Program-made: the position numbers and the translations under genes
Part shown: positions 32,416 through 42,853 of the stretch, piece after piece
How positions within the stretch are numbered: the stretch's first letter is position 1
Layout: every line of letters starts with the position of its first letter
DNA from: Gonocerus acuteangulatus
Lineage: Eukaryota; Arthropoda; Insecta; Hemiptera; Coreidae
Assembly: GCA_946811695.1 (NCBI GenBank)
Contig: OX328126.1
Span: 89,538,785-89,602,784, forward strand
Length of the DNA: 64,000 nucleotides
Reading direction: 5' to 3'
Notes under the pieces: model-generated
The model's input: the letters and a program-made list of their open reading frames with translations, nothing else
Database searches by the model: none
Told to the model about the DNA's origin: nothing

Positions 32416-33878
32416 ATATAATAGAGGAATGCCCGGAACATGAAAACAGATTCCAAGTTTTAACGATAAGCCATATAATAGAGGTAAGCCCGGAACATGA
32501 AAACAGGTTCCAAGTTTTAACGATAAGCCATATAATAGAGGTAAGCCCGGAACATGAAAACAGGTTCCAAGTTTTAACGATAAGCCATATAATAGAGGAA
32601 AGCCCGGAACATGAAAACAGATTCCAAGTTTTAACGATAAGCCATATAATAGAGGAATGCCCGGAACATGAAAACAGATTCCAAGTTTTAACGATAAGCC
32701 ATATAATAGAGGTAAGCCCGGAACATGAAAACAGATTCCAAGTTTTAACGATAAGCCATATAATAGAGGTAAGCCCGGAACATGAAAACAGGTTCCAAGT
32801 TTTAACGATAAGCCATATAATAGAGGTAAGCCCGGAACATGAAAACAGGTTCCAAGTTTTAACGATAAGCCATATAAAAGAGGAATGCCCGGAACATGAA
32901 ACCAGATTCCAAGTTTTAATGATAAGCCATATAATAGAGGTAAGCCCGGAACATGAAAACAGGTTCCAAGTTTTAACGATAAGCCATATAATAGAGGAAA
33001 GCCCGGAACATGAAAACAGATTCCAAGTTTTAACGATAAGCCATATAATAGAGGAATGCCCGGAACATGAAAACAGATTCCAAGTTTTAACGATAAGCCA
33101 TATAATAGAGGTAAGCCCGGAACATGAAAACAGATTCCAAGTTTTAACGATAAGCCATATAATAGAGGTAAGCCCGGAACATGAAAACAGGTTCCAAGTT
33201 TTAACGATAAGCCATATAATAGAGGTAAGCCCGGAACATGAAACCAGATTCCAAGTTTTAATGATAAGCCATATAATAGAGGTAAGCCCGGAACATGAAA
33301 ACAGGTTCCAAGTTTTAACGATTAGCCATATAATAGAGGTAAGCCCGGAACATGAAACCAGATTCCAAGTTTTAACGATAAGCCATATAATAGAGGTAAG
33401 CCCGGAACATGAAACCAGATTCCAAGTTTTAACGATAAGCCATATAATAGAGGAAAGCCCGGAACATGAAAACAGATTCCAAGTTTTAACGATAAGCCAT
33501 ATAATAGAGGTAAGCCCGGAACATGAAACCAGATTCCAAGATTTAACGATAAGCCATATAATAGAGGAAAGCCCGGAACATGAAAACAGATTCCAAGTTT
33601 TAACGATAAGCCATATAATAGAGGAAAGCCCGGAACATGAAAACAGGTTCCAAGTTTTAACGATAAGCCATATAATAGAGGTAAGCCCGGAACATGAAAA
33701 CAGGTTCCAAGTTTTAACGATAAGCCATATAATAGAGGTAAGCCCGGAACATGAAACCAGATTCCAAGTTTTAACGATAAGCCATATAATAGAGGTAAGC
33801 CCGGAACATGAAACCAGATTCCAAGTTTTAACGATAAGCCATATAATAGAGGAATGCCCGGAACATGAAACCAGATTC
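32416..33878 (+). repeat. 57-bp coding minisatellite, block 3 (24 full units plus part)
   Basis: Full units run from 32462 to 33829, then a part-unit ends GAAACCAGATTC-AGACAG. The order of variant units in the first ~15 units matches block 2 unit for unit, then diverges. The 519-codon frame is uninterrupted from within the MITE to 33918. Confidence 0.95.
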
Positions 33879-33990
33879 AGACAGCTAAATATACCCCGGA
33901 ATGTGCACACAGGCTCTTAAAAATTGTCAGCATGCTATGGACAATGTGATCAAACTCCTAAAAATCTGTGGTATATATAAACTGCTGTAA
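33879..33990 (+). pseudogene. Non-LTR retrotransposon ORF2, extreme C-terminus (frameshifted)
   Basis: Immediately after the array the frame continues FRQLNIPRNVHTGS and stops; one frame over it resumes LKNCQHAMDNVIKLLKICGI-YKLL and a stop codon (TAA ~33988). The final pattern NVIKLLKxxxxYxxx matches DIQKLFIFLKNSNMYSKF, the last residues of the intact ORF2. So the array lies between two pieces of one C-terminal domain. Confidence 0.7.
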
Positions 33991-34589
33991 ACTATCATAA
34001 AGAAATAACAAATAATATAAAGAGAAAATATAAAAAGTAATAAAAAAGAATACAGACATAAATAAATTCTAGGGAATAAAAACCTCACAGTTTCTCGCCC
34101 AAATAAATTTGCAGCCTCGTCCGTAGTAGTGAATTGAGTCAATAGATTTTTTTGTACCTATAAAAAAGGTTAGTTATGAGCGTAATCGAATGAAATCTCT
34201 TGGAAAGTCAAGACTTTAGACGTTTTTAGTAAAAGTAGACCAACGAAAATTTTAGGTTTGGATACTTTGAAGCAACGGATTTCAAAACAAACCAGATCTG
34301 AGAATTATAAGACAACGCGCTAAGATGACGATGAAACAACATTAAAACTGGTAGTCATACTATGTAAAACAGGATATATATAAGAGTAAATGACAAAGAA
34401 AGGAGGTCAGTAAAAGCGAATCTTCCCAGAAGACAGGATAGAACGACGAGAGGATCACACGTGTGAGTGACAGTGACCTGATCCCACGGTCTCTCTGGGA
34501 TACAGGTCTTTGTGTGGTCCACGGTCCTGTTTGTATAATATTTAAGAAAAAAATGCTATTCATCAACAACATAATATATATATATATAC
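33991..34589. other. No gene; unassigned
   Basis: AT-rich, possibly the 3'UTR of the retrotransposon remnant for the first ~100 bp (AAATATAAAAAGTAATAAAA). Nothing else recognised. Confidence 0.45.
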
Positions 34590-34849
34590 GGGGGCGAGAT
34601 TAGCTCAGGTAAAAAACACTTGACTAATATACCGTAGGATCTGATTTCAAAACTCGGTTTTAGTGTATAGTCGATCTATTCGGGATTTCCCTGACCGTCC
34701 CTTGAACCACACAGACTTTAATTAATTGATTAATGGGTACCCAAAAAGGGGGAAATCAGGCAGCAGGAGCATATCACTGTCCGAGCTATGTCGCGTATGG
34801 TCAAGAATCAAATACCTCTACAGTATGTGACATGTTACAGGACACAGGA

Positions 34850-34854
<5 letters not shown>
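34590..34854 (+). mobile_element. tRNA(Ile-like)-derived SINE, diverged
   Basis: GGGGCGAGATTAGCTCAGGT head, AATTGATTAATGGGTACCCA, AAATCAGGCAGCAGGAGCAT, CAAATACCTCTACAGTATGT and end GGACTGATATA. Many substitutions and small deletions; an old copy. Confidence 0.75.

Positions 34855-34883
<29 letters not shown>
34855..34883. repeat. (TA)n microsatellite
   Basis: TA run at the SINE 3' end. Confidence 0.9.
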
Positions 34884-34886
<3 letters not shown>

Positions 34887-34899
34887 GAACTCGAACGCA

Positions 34900-35053
34900 C
34901 CCTGAGGGTTCCATATTGTCGGGCCGAATTTGGGGTGCCAACTAATCCCTAGGCTTAGCCAACCTTACGGGTACCTTAAATGAGAAAATCAGTAGGCCGG
35001 AGCATAATACTGACCAAACTTCCTAGTCTACTATATGATCAAGAATCAGGGGG
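34900..35053 (+). mobile_element. Second partial tRNA(Ile-like) SINE body
   Basis: CCGAATTTGG...TAATCCCTAGGCTTAGCCAA, GGGTACCTTAAATGAGAAAA-TCAGTAGGCCGGAGCATAAT and ATGATCAAGAATCAG match the family body. No head. Confidence 0.6.
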
Positions 35054-35069
35054 CTAAATATACATACTC

Positions 35070-35071
<2 letters not shown>

Positions 35072-35127
<56 letters not shown>
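35072..35127. repeat. (TA)n microsatellite
   Basis: Pure TA run. Confidence 0.95.
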
Positions 35128-35129
<2 letters not shown>

Positions 35130-35159
35130 TAGATGTTATTATTTATTATTTGAATCACT

Positions 35160-35394
35160 AGGAATATTTAGTGGTCATACAAGGCTCCCCACCTGATTTT
35201 CACCTTTTGGTGAATCCATAAAATGCCTGGTGATCTTTGTAACCCCGAATCTTACGGTCAAACTGTGATTCTTGAAGACAAAACATCTAGTTTGCCCCAG
35301 AGTTTCCAGGCCTCCAGAACATGAATCTAGGGACTTACCACTGAACAAATAGCCACAGACTGAGCTAGCTGTCTAAAAAAAAAAAAAAAAAAAA
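35160..35394 (-). mobile_element. Possible tRNA-derived retroposon
   Basis: The minus strand after a T-run reads GCTAGCTCAGTCTGTGGC (A-box-like), GTTCAGTGGTAAG and GATTCATGTTCTGGAGG (weakly B-box-like), and ends in GTGAAAATCAGGTGGGGAGCC, which echoes the Ile-SINE body word GAAAATCAGGCGGCCGGAGC. The A-run on the plus strand at the head end does not fit a normal tail. Weak call. Confidence 0.3.
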
Positions 35395-35579
35395 AGGCAA
35401 AACTCTCTTCGATACATTTGCCTTTACTTGCTTGACCTGGGTTTGGTCATTGTGTCCGCACAGTAACAGGTAACTTTCATGATAACACGCATTTTACATT
35501 TAAATGGCAAAAAAAAAATTAGAATTTTCAGAGGAAATTATCATTCTATTTAATTCAATTAAGATTAAACGTTTGCGTT
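35395..35579. other. No gene; unassigned
   Basis: Nothing recognised. Confidence 0.45.
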
Positions 35580-35820
35580 CTTTAGAATAGTAACTACAAA
35601 GAATGTAGCCTGTTATTTGCTGATGGTATTCAAGAAACGATGCTCGGTGAGAACTGTTAAGTCACATAATAGTGGTAATAGATACGTGCCTTGAGGAACA
35701 CCTTATGAATAGATTGCTGAAGTAGACATGGCTCCATTCCAACAAGCTACCACTCCTCCTGTCGTGAGAACCAGTGTATCTCCTCACATAGCATCAAGGA
35801 ATTCCAAGCATTTAGACCAA
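35580..35820 (-). pseudogene. Possible reverse-transcriptase fragment (GVPQG region)
   Basis: The minus strand contains GGTGTTCCTCAAGG (GVPQG), preceded by a stop and SAIYS and followed by TYLLPLL. This resembles the conserved GxPQGS-x-L(S/G)PLL motif of non-LTR RT just upstream of YADD. No other RT motif is visible nearby. It could be a short dead fragment or chance. Confidence 0.35.
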
Positions 35821-36263
35821 ATATATATATATATATATATATACATTGTATACAGTTAGCAAATATTCCCCATACATAAATCTCATGTAGGATGAGAAGA
35901 TTGTATAATTATATCAGATAAGGAATCTACTCAGATTGTAATATTTCTTAGACAAACATATATATGTACATATACAAATAAATTTATATATGTACATAAT
36001 ATTTTTCAAAATGATTTATTGTATTTGCGATATGTTTGATTTTTATTTACATTTCCTTTGAGTTAGTATTTTAATTTTATTTATTTATTTTTTTTTGTAA
36101 AATCATTTATTTGATATTCTTTTCTTTTCTCTCGATTTTTAGCTCTTTCCTCCGAAGGAAAGTAGCTATTGAGGTTGCACTCATGACGGAATTTTTGAAA
36201 AATTTCTTCATATCTTTATCGATCCTACCTAGTAGACACCGAAAATGACCTCCGTTAAAATTT
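35821..36263. other. No gene; AT-rich, with a copy of the GGAA hairpin family
   Basis: A (TA) run at 35821-35842. At 36140-36200 AGCTCTTTCCTCCGAAGGAA-AGTAGC...ACTCATGACGGAA resembles 37342-37430 and 61437-61525. Confidence 0.4.
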
Positions 36264-36313
36264 ATATATATCTATATATCTATATATCTATATATATATA
36301 TATATATTTATGC

Positions 36314-36378
<65 letters not shown>
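36264..36378. repeat. (TA)n microsatellite
   Basis: TA with TATC and GCG interruptions. Confidence 0.95.
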
Positions 36379-36379
<1 letters not shown>

Positions 36380-36965
36380 GTCTGTTAACACGATAGCGGC
36401 CAGAATTTTTGTTTTTTCTTCACGAAACGAAGTATATAGCGTTCAATTAGCAAACGATTGAACGAGTTCGTTAACCACCAAAATCGGTCCACCGGGAGGG
36501 GGGGTTTACCCCGAACCCAAAACACTAATTTGACCATGCCAGCCGTAGTTTTTGTTATATTTCAACGACACTTGGTATTCGTTATGTTGATCTAAAGAGG
36601 GAAATACTTTGTAAAAATAAACTGAATCGGTTCATTATGGGGGGGGGTTTACTCCAGACCCCCATTACCAATTTGCCACTACCAGCCGTAATTTTTGTTA
36701 CATTTCAACGAAAATCGGTATTTGTGGTGGCAATCAACAGAGAAAAATTGGTTGTAAAAATAAACTAAATCGGTTTATTTGGGAGGGGGGGGGGTTTACT
36801 CCGGACCTAAATTACTAATGTACTCATACCGGTCGTAATTTCTACTGTATTGTAGCGAAACGCGGTATACGTCGTCGGTATCTCATGAGAAAGAAGTGTT
36901 GTAAAAATGAAGTAAATCGGTCTATTGGAAAGGAGGGTTTACTTTAAACTGTTTCATTAGAATTA
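36379..36965 (+). repeat. ~143-bp tandem repeat, four diverged units with G-runs
   Basis: Units start with CCAG-CGTA-TTTTTGT at about 36410, 36539, 36681 and 36828. Each contains GTAAAAATAAACT-AATCGG, a G-run (7-10 G) followed by TTTAC, and CGAACC/CGGACC. The leader TGTCTGTTAACACGATAGCG recurs at 622. Diverged units mean an old array. Confidence 0.8.
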
Positions 36966-37639
36966 GCCCGCCAGACGTAGGTTCCCAGAGCCGCCACGAG
37001 GAGCGCTATCTCCCACTAGGGGGACTGTATCCTGTTCCTGCGTCAGATCAAAAGACGGAATGTGAAGTTTTTGTGTATTTATTAAGTAGTACAGTATCAT
37101 GTATTAACATAACTCTGGAAGCCAATTATTTACAAAATTAATAATTGAACAGTTCTCATAACAAATATAAATGAGCAGAACACTTCACCTTTTTATTTTA
37201 TTTATAAAGGTTATTTAAAGCAAATTATTCAGTAATGTAGTCTACACTACAAATATTCTGAGGAAAGTGCTTATTTATGCATCTCCTGCGTGACGGACAT
37301 TTTTTTTTTTTATGTGGAACTATTTGCTATATTTTTCGAGCGGTTCCTCCCTCCCTTCATAAGGAGGAACCCCACTTATAAGGTTGTCCTCATGACACAA
37401 TCCGGAAGTGCCGACTAGAACACTTTTCTTATCAGAACCTATAGATAAGGAGAATTACTCAGTTGGACTCAGGGACCTCTTATCTTTTCAGATTTTTTCT
37501 ACCTTTTTTTCTCTATTAGACCTTCAAATAACTTTGAATCTGATGTGATGAAGGTTAACCAACCCGCTAATCGTAATCAGCGACCCCCAAAAATCCCATA
37601 AGAACAATACTACTCTGATTGTTTTTCTTTAGATCAAAT
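36966..37639. other. No gene; includes a hairpin-bearing repeat fragment
   Basis: 37342-37371 forms GGTTCCTCC/GGAGGAACC. The following CTCATGACACAATCCGGAAG-TGCCGACTAG is the reverse complement of 61437-61470, so this is an inverted copy of that repeat. The rest is unassigned. Confidence 0.5.
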
Positions 37640-37805
37640 GTTGACCTGTGTTATTCTCTTTTGTAATTTCGTATTTTTATTGTTTAGCTGAAGAAGGCTT
37701 TTAAAAAGCGTGTCGAAACGTCGAAAATCTCACGTTTTCGCTTAGCCGAATCCCAACCATCCCTTGACTTCTTATCACCACAACGGCTTACTAACTCCAT
37801 CTCAT
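37640..37805 (+). mobile_element. Solo half of the foldback-element family, with hammerhead-like core
   Basis: TTTAGCTGAAGAAGGCTT...AGCGTGTCGAAACGTCG is followed by CGCTTAGCCGAATCCCAACC and the tail CTTATCACCACAACGGCTTA-CTAACTCCATC. This is the right arm plus tail of the foldbacks at 46533 and 47349, without an inverted partner upstream. CTGAAGA is at 37688-37694 and GAAA at 37715-37718. ACGT-CGAAAATCTC-ACGTTTT could make a short stem III followed by U-U. Confidence 0.65.
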
Positions 37806-38477
37806 TAAATGTTTTAGTGTTTGAAAATATCTTAAGAACCCTTTTTTCCATCTGTAAACGTTTTAATGATTTTCTCTATTGTCTAGACGACGAAAAATGC
37901 TCATAAAATATCTTCTTACGATTTCAGAGCCGCAATCAAACCACGTTCCCATTTGCTTAATTATTCTGGGTCAATTAAACTCGATAAAAGTGTATTTTTT
38001 TTTTTTTTGCATACTCGAAATGTTAGCATAATAAAAGCCGCAGTTAACCTAAATTTCTCGAAGATCTACATTTGTGGGAAAGATGAAAAGAAAACAGATG
38101 TTTATGACTAGCTATTAACATCTTTAAGTCTTATTATTAGAAAACACACCAAAAAGAAAGTGAATGAATACAAATTAATTTTCTTTGATGTATTCCGAAT
38201 TAGCATTCTCTTATTTAGATAATCTTGTGTTTGTATATAAAATGTTTATTTCTATTGAACTTTTTAATTAATTTATCTGTCTGTCTTAATGAATGGAATG
38301 TAGATTACCCACAAAGAATGGTTGCTTGCTCTACTTTTTGCGAATTCCTCTGCAATGAAATTAATATAGGAATTCTCGTAATAAACTTCACTGTACACTT
38401 TCACAAACAAGGAACCTATCCCATTTGTAAGTGGTAATTGGTTCGACCTACTAAAGTACTTATAGTTTTTTATAATA
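37806..38477. other. No gene; unassigned AT-rich sequence
   Basis: The 70-codon frame at 38225-38437 has no recognised motif. Confidence 0.45.
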
Positions 38478-39135
38478 TACAGGGTGTCCCAGTATATGTG
38501 TCCACCCCCTTTTCCTCCTAGAGTTGTTGGAATTTCGAAATGAAACTTGGTAGGTCTTAGTTATGTTGCATGAGGTTTCTTTTAAAAATTTAGTTGACTT
38601 AGTAACATTCTCCAGTTTTTCTCCAGCGCATCTAACTCTTGATTTTCCAATGGCGGCAGGTATTTTTTATGACGAATTCTGATAGAAAATTTAATTTTAA
38701 GACTAATTTATTCCGAGACATCTTTTGATCCGACGCACCGTTTGCGCGTAAAACGCAAAAAAACTGAAAAATATCGCCCTTTTGTAGACAAATTCCTGGT
38801 CACGAAAGAAGCGTTCGCGCATGCGCAGTGGCGTTCGCGCATGCCTAGTGGCTATATACGAAAAATAAGACTGCATGTGTCACAAAAAAAGCGTTTGCTG
38901 GTGTCCGCGCATGCGTAGTGGGGTTCGCGATGCTCAGTGGCGTTCGCGCATGCGTAGTGGCTATGTACGAAAAAGAAGACTGCATGTGTCACAAAAAAAG
39001 CGTTTACTGGCGTCCGCGCATGCGCAGGGTATATTATACAGTACATTACATAGGTTTGTCGGCTGGTCCTAAAGCATATTTATGTTTTAGCATAAAGCAG
39101 CTGAATTTGAGCAGAGGGCTCTAAACGATTTTTTT
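38478..39135 (+). mobile_element. ACAGGGTGTCCC element with a cluster of GCGCATGCGY motifs
   Basis: The left end is ACAGGGTGTCCCAGTATATG. From 38810 to 39030 there is a ~110-bp tandem duplication (GTGGCTATGTACGAAAAAGA-AGACTGCATGTGTCAC). GCGCATGCGC/T occurs at 38817-38826, 38907-38916, 38946-38955 and 39016-39025. The inverse partial copy is at 27925-28262. The small ORFs across the motifs are artefacts of the repeat. Confidence 0.65.
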
Positions 39136-39851
39136 TTCTATTATAGTCCTCAAGGTCACTTAAATATCACTAAGTGTTCCTATAAAAAATGCAAAAATAC
39201 GATAATCTGGCTTCATAGAACTATAAAACTACGTTAATCAATTCTGGGGCTGCTAACATTCAATGCTTTCTTTTTAATCTGCGCTTATTATTCACTATGT
39301 CTACTAAAGGTTTCATACTCCTCCAATTTAAGGAAAACTTGTCCGTTTAATAACCTTTAATTACCTAATAAGGAATTGGACAACCTTTAATTACCTAATA
39401 AGGAATTGGACAGTTGGTTGGTTATTAAGGCTGAAATGCCTCTTGATACTTGAATAAATGTTTAGAAAAATTATTTTTTCTTCCAAATAAGTAGGTTATT
39501 TCTCTTTTCATTTCTTTAAGCGAATGAGATTACCAGAAATGGAGCTCAAATAAATTATTAGAATATTTTTTTTAAGTTTTTAGGAATTCACAAATTTTAT
39601 TTAATAATTTTACTATATTTTGTTATCTACTCCCCAAGGCCCCACCATTAAGGTCAGTGAAACTCCTTTAGATTTCTGCATTTCATTTTCATCTCGTTAA
39701 TGTCCCAAGTCGTTAGAATTGCATTTTCAGAGTTTTACCGTTAATATTTTCAAAGATGGAAACTCCCGAATCAGTGCGTTTACTCCCATAGGTTTGAATC
39801 GATTCGCCATACAGTTCGGCAACTTTTACGAGTTTTTAAAATATAATTTCT
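39136..39851. other. No gene; unassigned
   Basis: AACCTTTAATTACCTAATAA-GGAATTGGACA is tandemly duplicated at about 39351-39412. Otherwise nothing recognised. Confidence 0.45.
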
Positions 39852-40080
39852 CATGAATACCTGATGACCAAAACTGAAAAACCAACCTGTACAATATGTA
39901 ACAGTGACCTAACCGTACAACATATCTTAACTGACTGTCAATCACGACTTAATTTGGACATTCCTCACGACATGACAGAACTCCTTGGAGATGGCTGCCC
40001 TCATATTGACAAGATACACCTAAAAGACACCAACATATTTGACAAAATATAAAATAAAATAAAATAGAAAGAACATCAAG
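39852..40080 (+). pseudogene. Non-LTR retrotransposon ORF2 C-terminus and 3' tail
   Basis: HEYLMTKTEKPTCTICNSDL then TVQHILTDCQSRLNLDIPHD, ending NIFDKI and TAA at ~40049. CTIC...H-x4-C is a complete C-x2-C-x7-H-x4-C knuckle. It ends with (AAAAT)n-type sequence ATAAAATAAAATAAAATAG, a retrotransposon tail. 5'-truncated; no RT. Same lineage as 45091-45358. Confidence 0.8.
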
Positions 40081-40526
40081 GTGGACCAAACAGCTCTTCC
40101 AAAAGAAGAAATTTTTCCCCCTCCCAACTGACTGCACCATTTCTAAAGCCAGCTTAATTTTTTGAATCGGCATTGCTTTGATGAAGCACAACTAACCTTG
40201 AATTAGACCAGCTGGCTGTATAATTAGTTTTATACCTAGAAATTCCTAGGATTGTATATATGTACTAATTAACATAACTGTATATGTATATACTATTTAT
40301 TGTACAATTGTAATAATAATTGTATTAGGCCTTAGTTATATAGAATGTACATATATAGACAAGAACGTAATATAATGTAGTAATATATACATGATGTAAG
40401 TATAGACAATTATGTAATTTAATATAATGTAATAATATATATATAAACGATATAAATATAAAGACAATAATATAATATAATATAATGTAATGATATATAC
40501 ACAATGTTAACATGTAGAAAATAATG

Positions 40527-40587
<61 letters not shown>

Positions 40588-40654
40588 TAAGGTGTACATC
40601 GCTATAAAGTGTTAACACAAAAAAAAAAATTTAAAAAATATAATTTTTTCTTTC
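40081..40654. other. No gene; AT-rich with ~70-bp degenerate repeats
   Basis: ATATATA-ACAATGT-AGTATAGACAATAATGTAAT-type words recur from 40350 to 40530 and grade into (TA)n at 40531-40582. Confidence 0.5.
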
Positions 40655-40715
40655 CAAAAAAGAAGAGGCGTCAGCCCCGTCAAACATTAAGAGGGTGTGT
40701 CTGTAGAAAACTCGT
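40655..40715 (+). mobile_element. Diverged body fragment of the tRNA(Ser/Leu-like) SINE
   Basis: AGAAGAGGCGTCAGCCCCGT...GAGGGTGTGTCTGTAGAAAA-CTCGTCC parallels AAAGCATCAGCCCTGTCC...GGTAACCTGTAGATAACCCGTCC. Confidence 0.45.
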
Positions 40716-40780
40716 CCAAAAAAGATGTTATACAAAAATATAAGCTGACCAAAAAATAGAGATAACAATTGAATAAATAA

Positions 40781-41490
40781 TATACAGGGTGTATCAGCTA
40801 GTTAATGACAATCCTCAGGGGGTAAAACTAGACGAAAAATGAAGTTCAACACCACCAACCACACATTTCTATCTTACTCCGTTCCAGACATACGCCATTC
40901 TTAAGGTTCTTTAGAAAAAAAAAAACTGTGTTTTTTCTAGTACGAATCCAATTTTCTCAGCTTGTACACATTTGTTTTCAACATTTCATCACATTATTGA
41001 AATCAGCATTAAATTTACCTTAAGGCTGTAGGCTTTAATAATCCTAGGCTTGTAAGTACTCGTTTTATAGGCTTCTCGGGCTAGGAAAACGAATGAAACC
41101 ATTTTCAAGGCGATAGCATTAACCGTTTTCGAGGAAATTGGAAAAATTGTTGTTGAATACTGTTTTTGGTTTGGGTACTTAGAATCATGGGATTCAGTTG
41201 AAACATTTTCTGTATGTTCTACTTTCATTGAAACTAATATGTTGAAATTTTTGTTACGTTTGGAGTTAATGAAGGGTTAGAATAAAATATTTTATTAACA
41301 GACATAAAAAGTTTTGGTAACTTTGTATACTTTCCTTGATATCTCGAAAAAGGTAGAGAATGTTGGTAAACAGAAGATTACCATTAGAAAGCTTACTAAA
41401 TGCTCTATAAAAAAGGTTCTGAAGAAAGTTTTATTTTGTCTAGTTTCACTCTCTGGAGTGTTGCACATAACTTGCGATGTACCCTGTATA
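40781..41490. mobile_element. TATACAGGGTG element, ~710 bp, TIR-bounded
   Basis: The left end TATACAGGGTGTATCAGCTA and the right-end complement TATACAGGGTACATCGCAAG are inverted. No transposase; frames inside (40989-41522) are not recognised. A second copy starts at 46416 and shares TACTCCGTTCCAGACATA and AAGGTTCTTTAGAAAAAA. Confidence 0.65.
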
Positions 41491-42600
41491 TCAAAATCAT
41501 ATTTTATGTTTATTGTAGTCATTGCTTTGTTTATTGTAGTGGAATGTGCTTAGGGAACGCAGACCCTATTGTGCTTATGTTTTAGCGCGGTTTTTCTTGT
41601 GCACCCTCTCCAGGGCCTTATAAAGTAAGACGTCCTCATCTATTGGTCCAAGTGCAGTTTTAAGTCAAGCTGCACTTGCTTGCAATCATTGCAAACAAGC
41701 AGATGTGAAAAAACCTTCCTGACCACGGTGCACTATTTACTCGAAGGACTTTCATATAAAAACTCGCGGCCTTCATAGAAGCAAGAAACTCAAATGAGGA
41801 GGATAATAAACGAAGCAGTAAAATGCTTCTTTCTAACATTCTTATGTTCGGCTGAGCATTTGCTTTGAACGTTTCTGACTCGGTGACGTTATTACTCAGT
41901 CTTAAAGAATTTCATATAAATGTCAAAACTCCACCAACCTTAAAATTGTTTATTTTGCGCTGTGTGCATTCAGTAAAACATCCCGGGAATGCGGGAAATG
42001 TCAAGGGACTGCGTCATCTTGGCGCGGTTCCTATTGTTATCCCTAGTGACGTTTGTAGTGGAATAGAAACAGCTATTGGTTGTTTTGATCATTCGTCAAA
42101 AACTAACTTGAATAAAAGAAATATTTTAGGTGTCACAAGGCTCAGGAAACTTGCAGCATCCAATTTACATAGAAGGCTCTATAAGTCAATAGAAAACTAG
42201 AATACATACTCATTTCACTGTTCAATGAATTTTAAGAAAACAAAGAATTAAAATGTGATGTAAATAGAGAAAACCACTTTCTTAAGAACGCAACCAACAG
42301 CAGTATAGCAGTAGAAAATATTCACAAGGCATCTTTGAATTCCGCTCGGAAAGCTCACCAACAAGAAAAAATTGTTTCTAATTTTTCTTGAAATATTGAA
42401 TTATTGACAAATACATTTTTCTACTATAAGCAATTGCAAAAATAAATAAAAAGAAGAGAAACAAACAAAGAGAACCGTTCAAAGAAACGAAATCAACTAC
42501 TTCAAAGTTTTCAGCGCTTATTTCTCCAAATTTACCTCTATTAAACAGGTAATAGTGGGTCCGTACATGTATATTTTTCAAACAAGAAAATATATTTGGT
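41491..42600 (+). repeat. Old interspersed repeat with CTGCGTCATCTT, copy 1
   Basis: Shares GGACTGCGTCATCTTGGCGC-GGTTCC, the later AGGAAACTTGCAGC-TCCAATTTACA-AGAGG and AGTTTTCAGCGCTTATTTCTCC with 54230-54900 and 60620-60940. The 111-codon frame at 41865-42200 spans the conserved block but is not open in the other copies, so I do not call it coding. Confidence 0.55.
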
Positions 42601-42690
42601 GCTAAACACCTCAGCAGTCGGTGTAACCAAAAATTGGGTTATTATATTAACTAACACCATACACATTAACAACTAATAACTGAGCCAGTG

Positions 42691-42797
42691 ACCCCCGGTT
42701 TCCGTTGATCATCGAAGTTAAGCAACGTTGGGTGTGGTCAGTACCTGGATGGGTGACCGACTACCTGTAGATTGCCCAGGTATAATAGCAAAATGGT

Positions 42798-42800
<3 letters not shown>
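42691..42800 (+). mobile_element. 5S rRNA-derived SINE, diverged
   Basis: GATCATCGAAGTTAAGCAAC-GTTGGGTGTGGTCAGTACCT-GGATGGGTGACCGACTACC is 5S rRNA bases ~38-100. The last part of the 5S and the start of the tail are deleted. It then reads CTGTAGATTGCCCAGG...GGTTGATATA and runs into (TA)n. Confidence 0.85.

Positions 42801-42851
<51 letters not shown>
42801..42851. repeat. (TA)n microsatellite
   Basis: Pure TA run at the SINE 3' end. Confidence 0.95.

Positions 42852-42852
<1 letters not shown>

Positions 42853-42853
<1 letters not shown>

Noticed and set aside
14357..33878. CRISPR array
   Set aside because: Units are contiguous with no unique spacers, and the sequence is clearly eukaryotic.
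28602..33910. Minus-strand 546-, 623- and 552-codon ORFs as proteins
   Set aside because: They are the reverse of the plus-strand retrotransposon-derived 57-bp repeat; the plus frame is the one that aligns with ORF2.
38852..39124. His/Cys-rich small proteins (64-68 codons)
   Set aside because: They translate the GCGCATGCGY tandem duplication in both strands; no family support.
41865..42200. 111-codon frame as a host gene
   Set aside because: It lies in a dispersed repeat whose other copies (54300, 60620) are not open in this frame.
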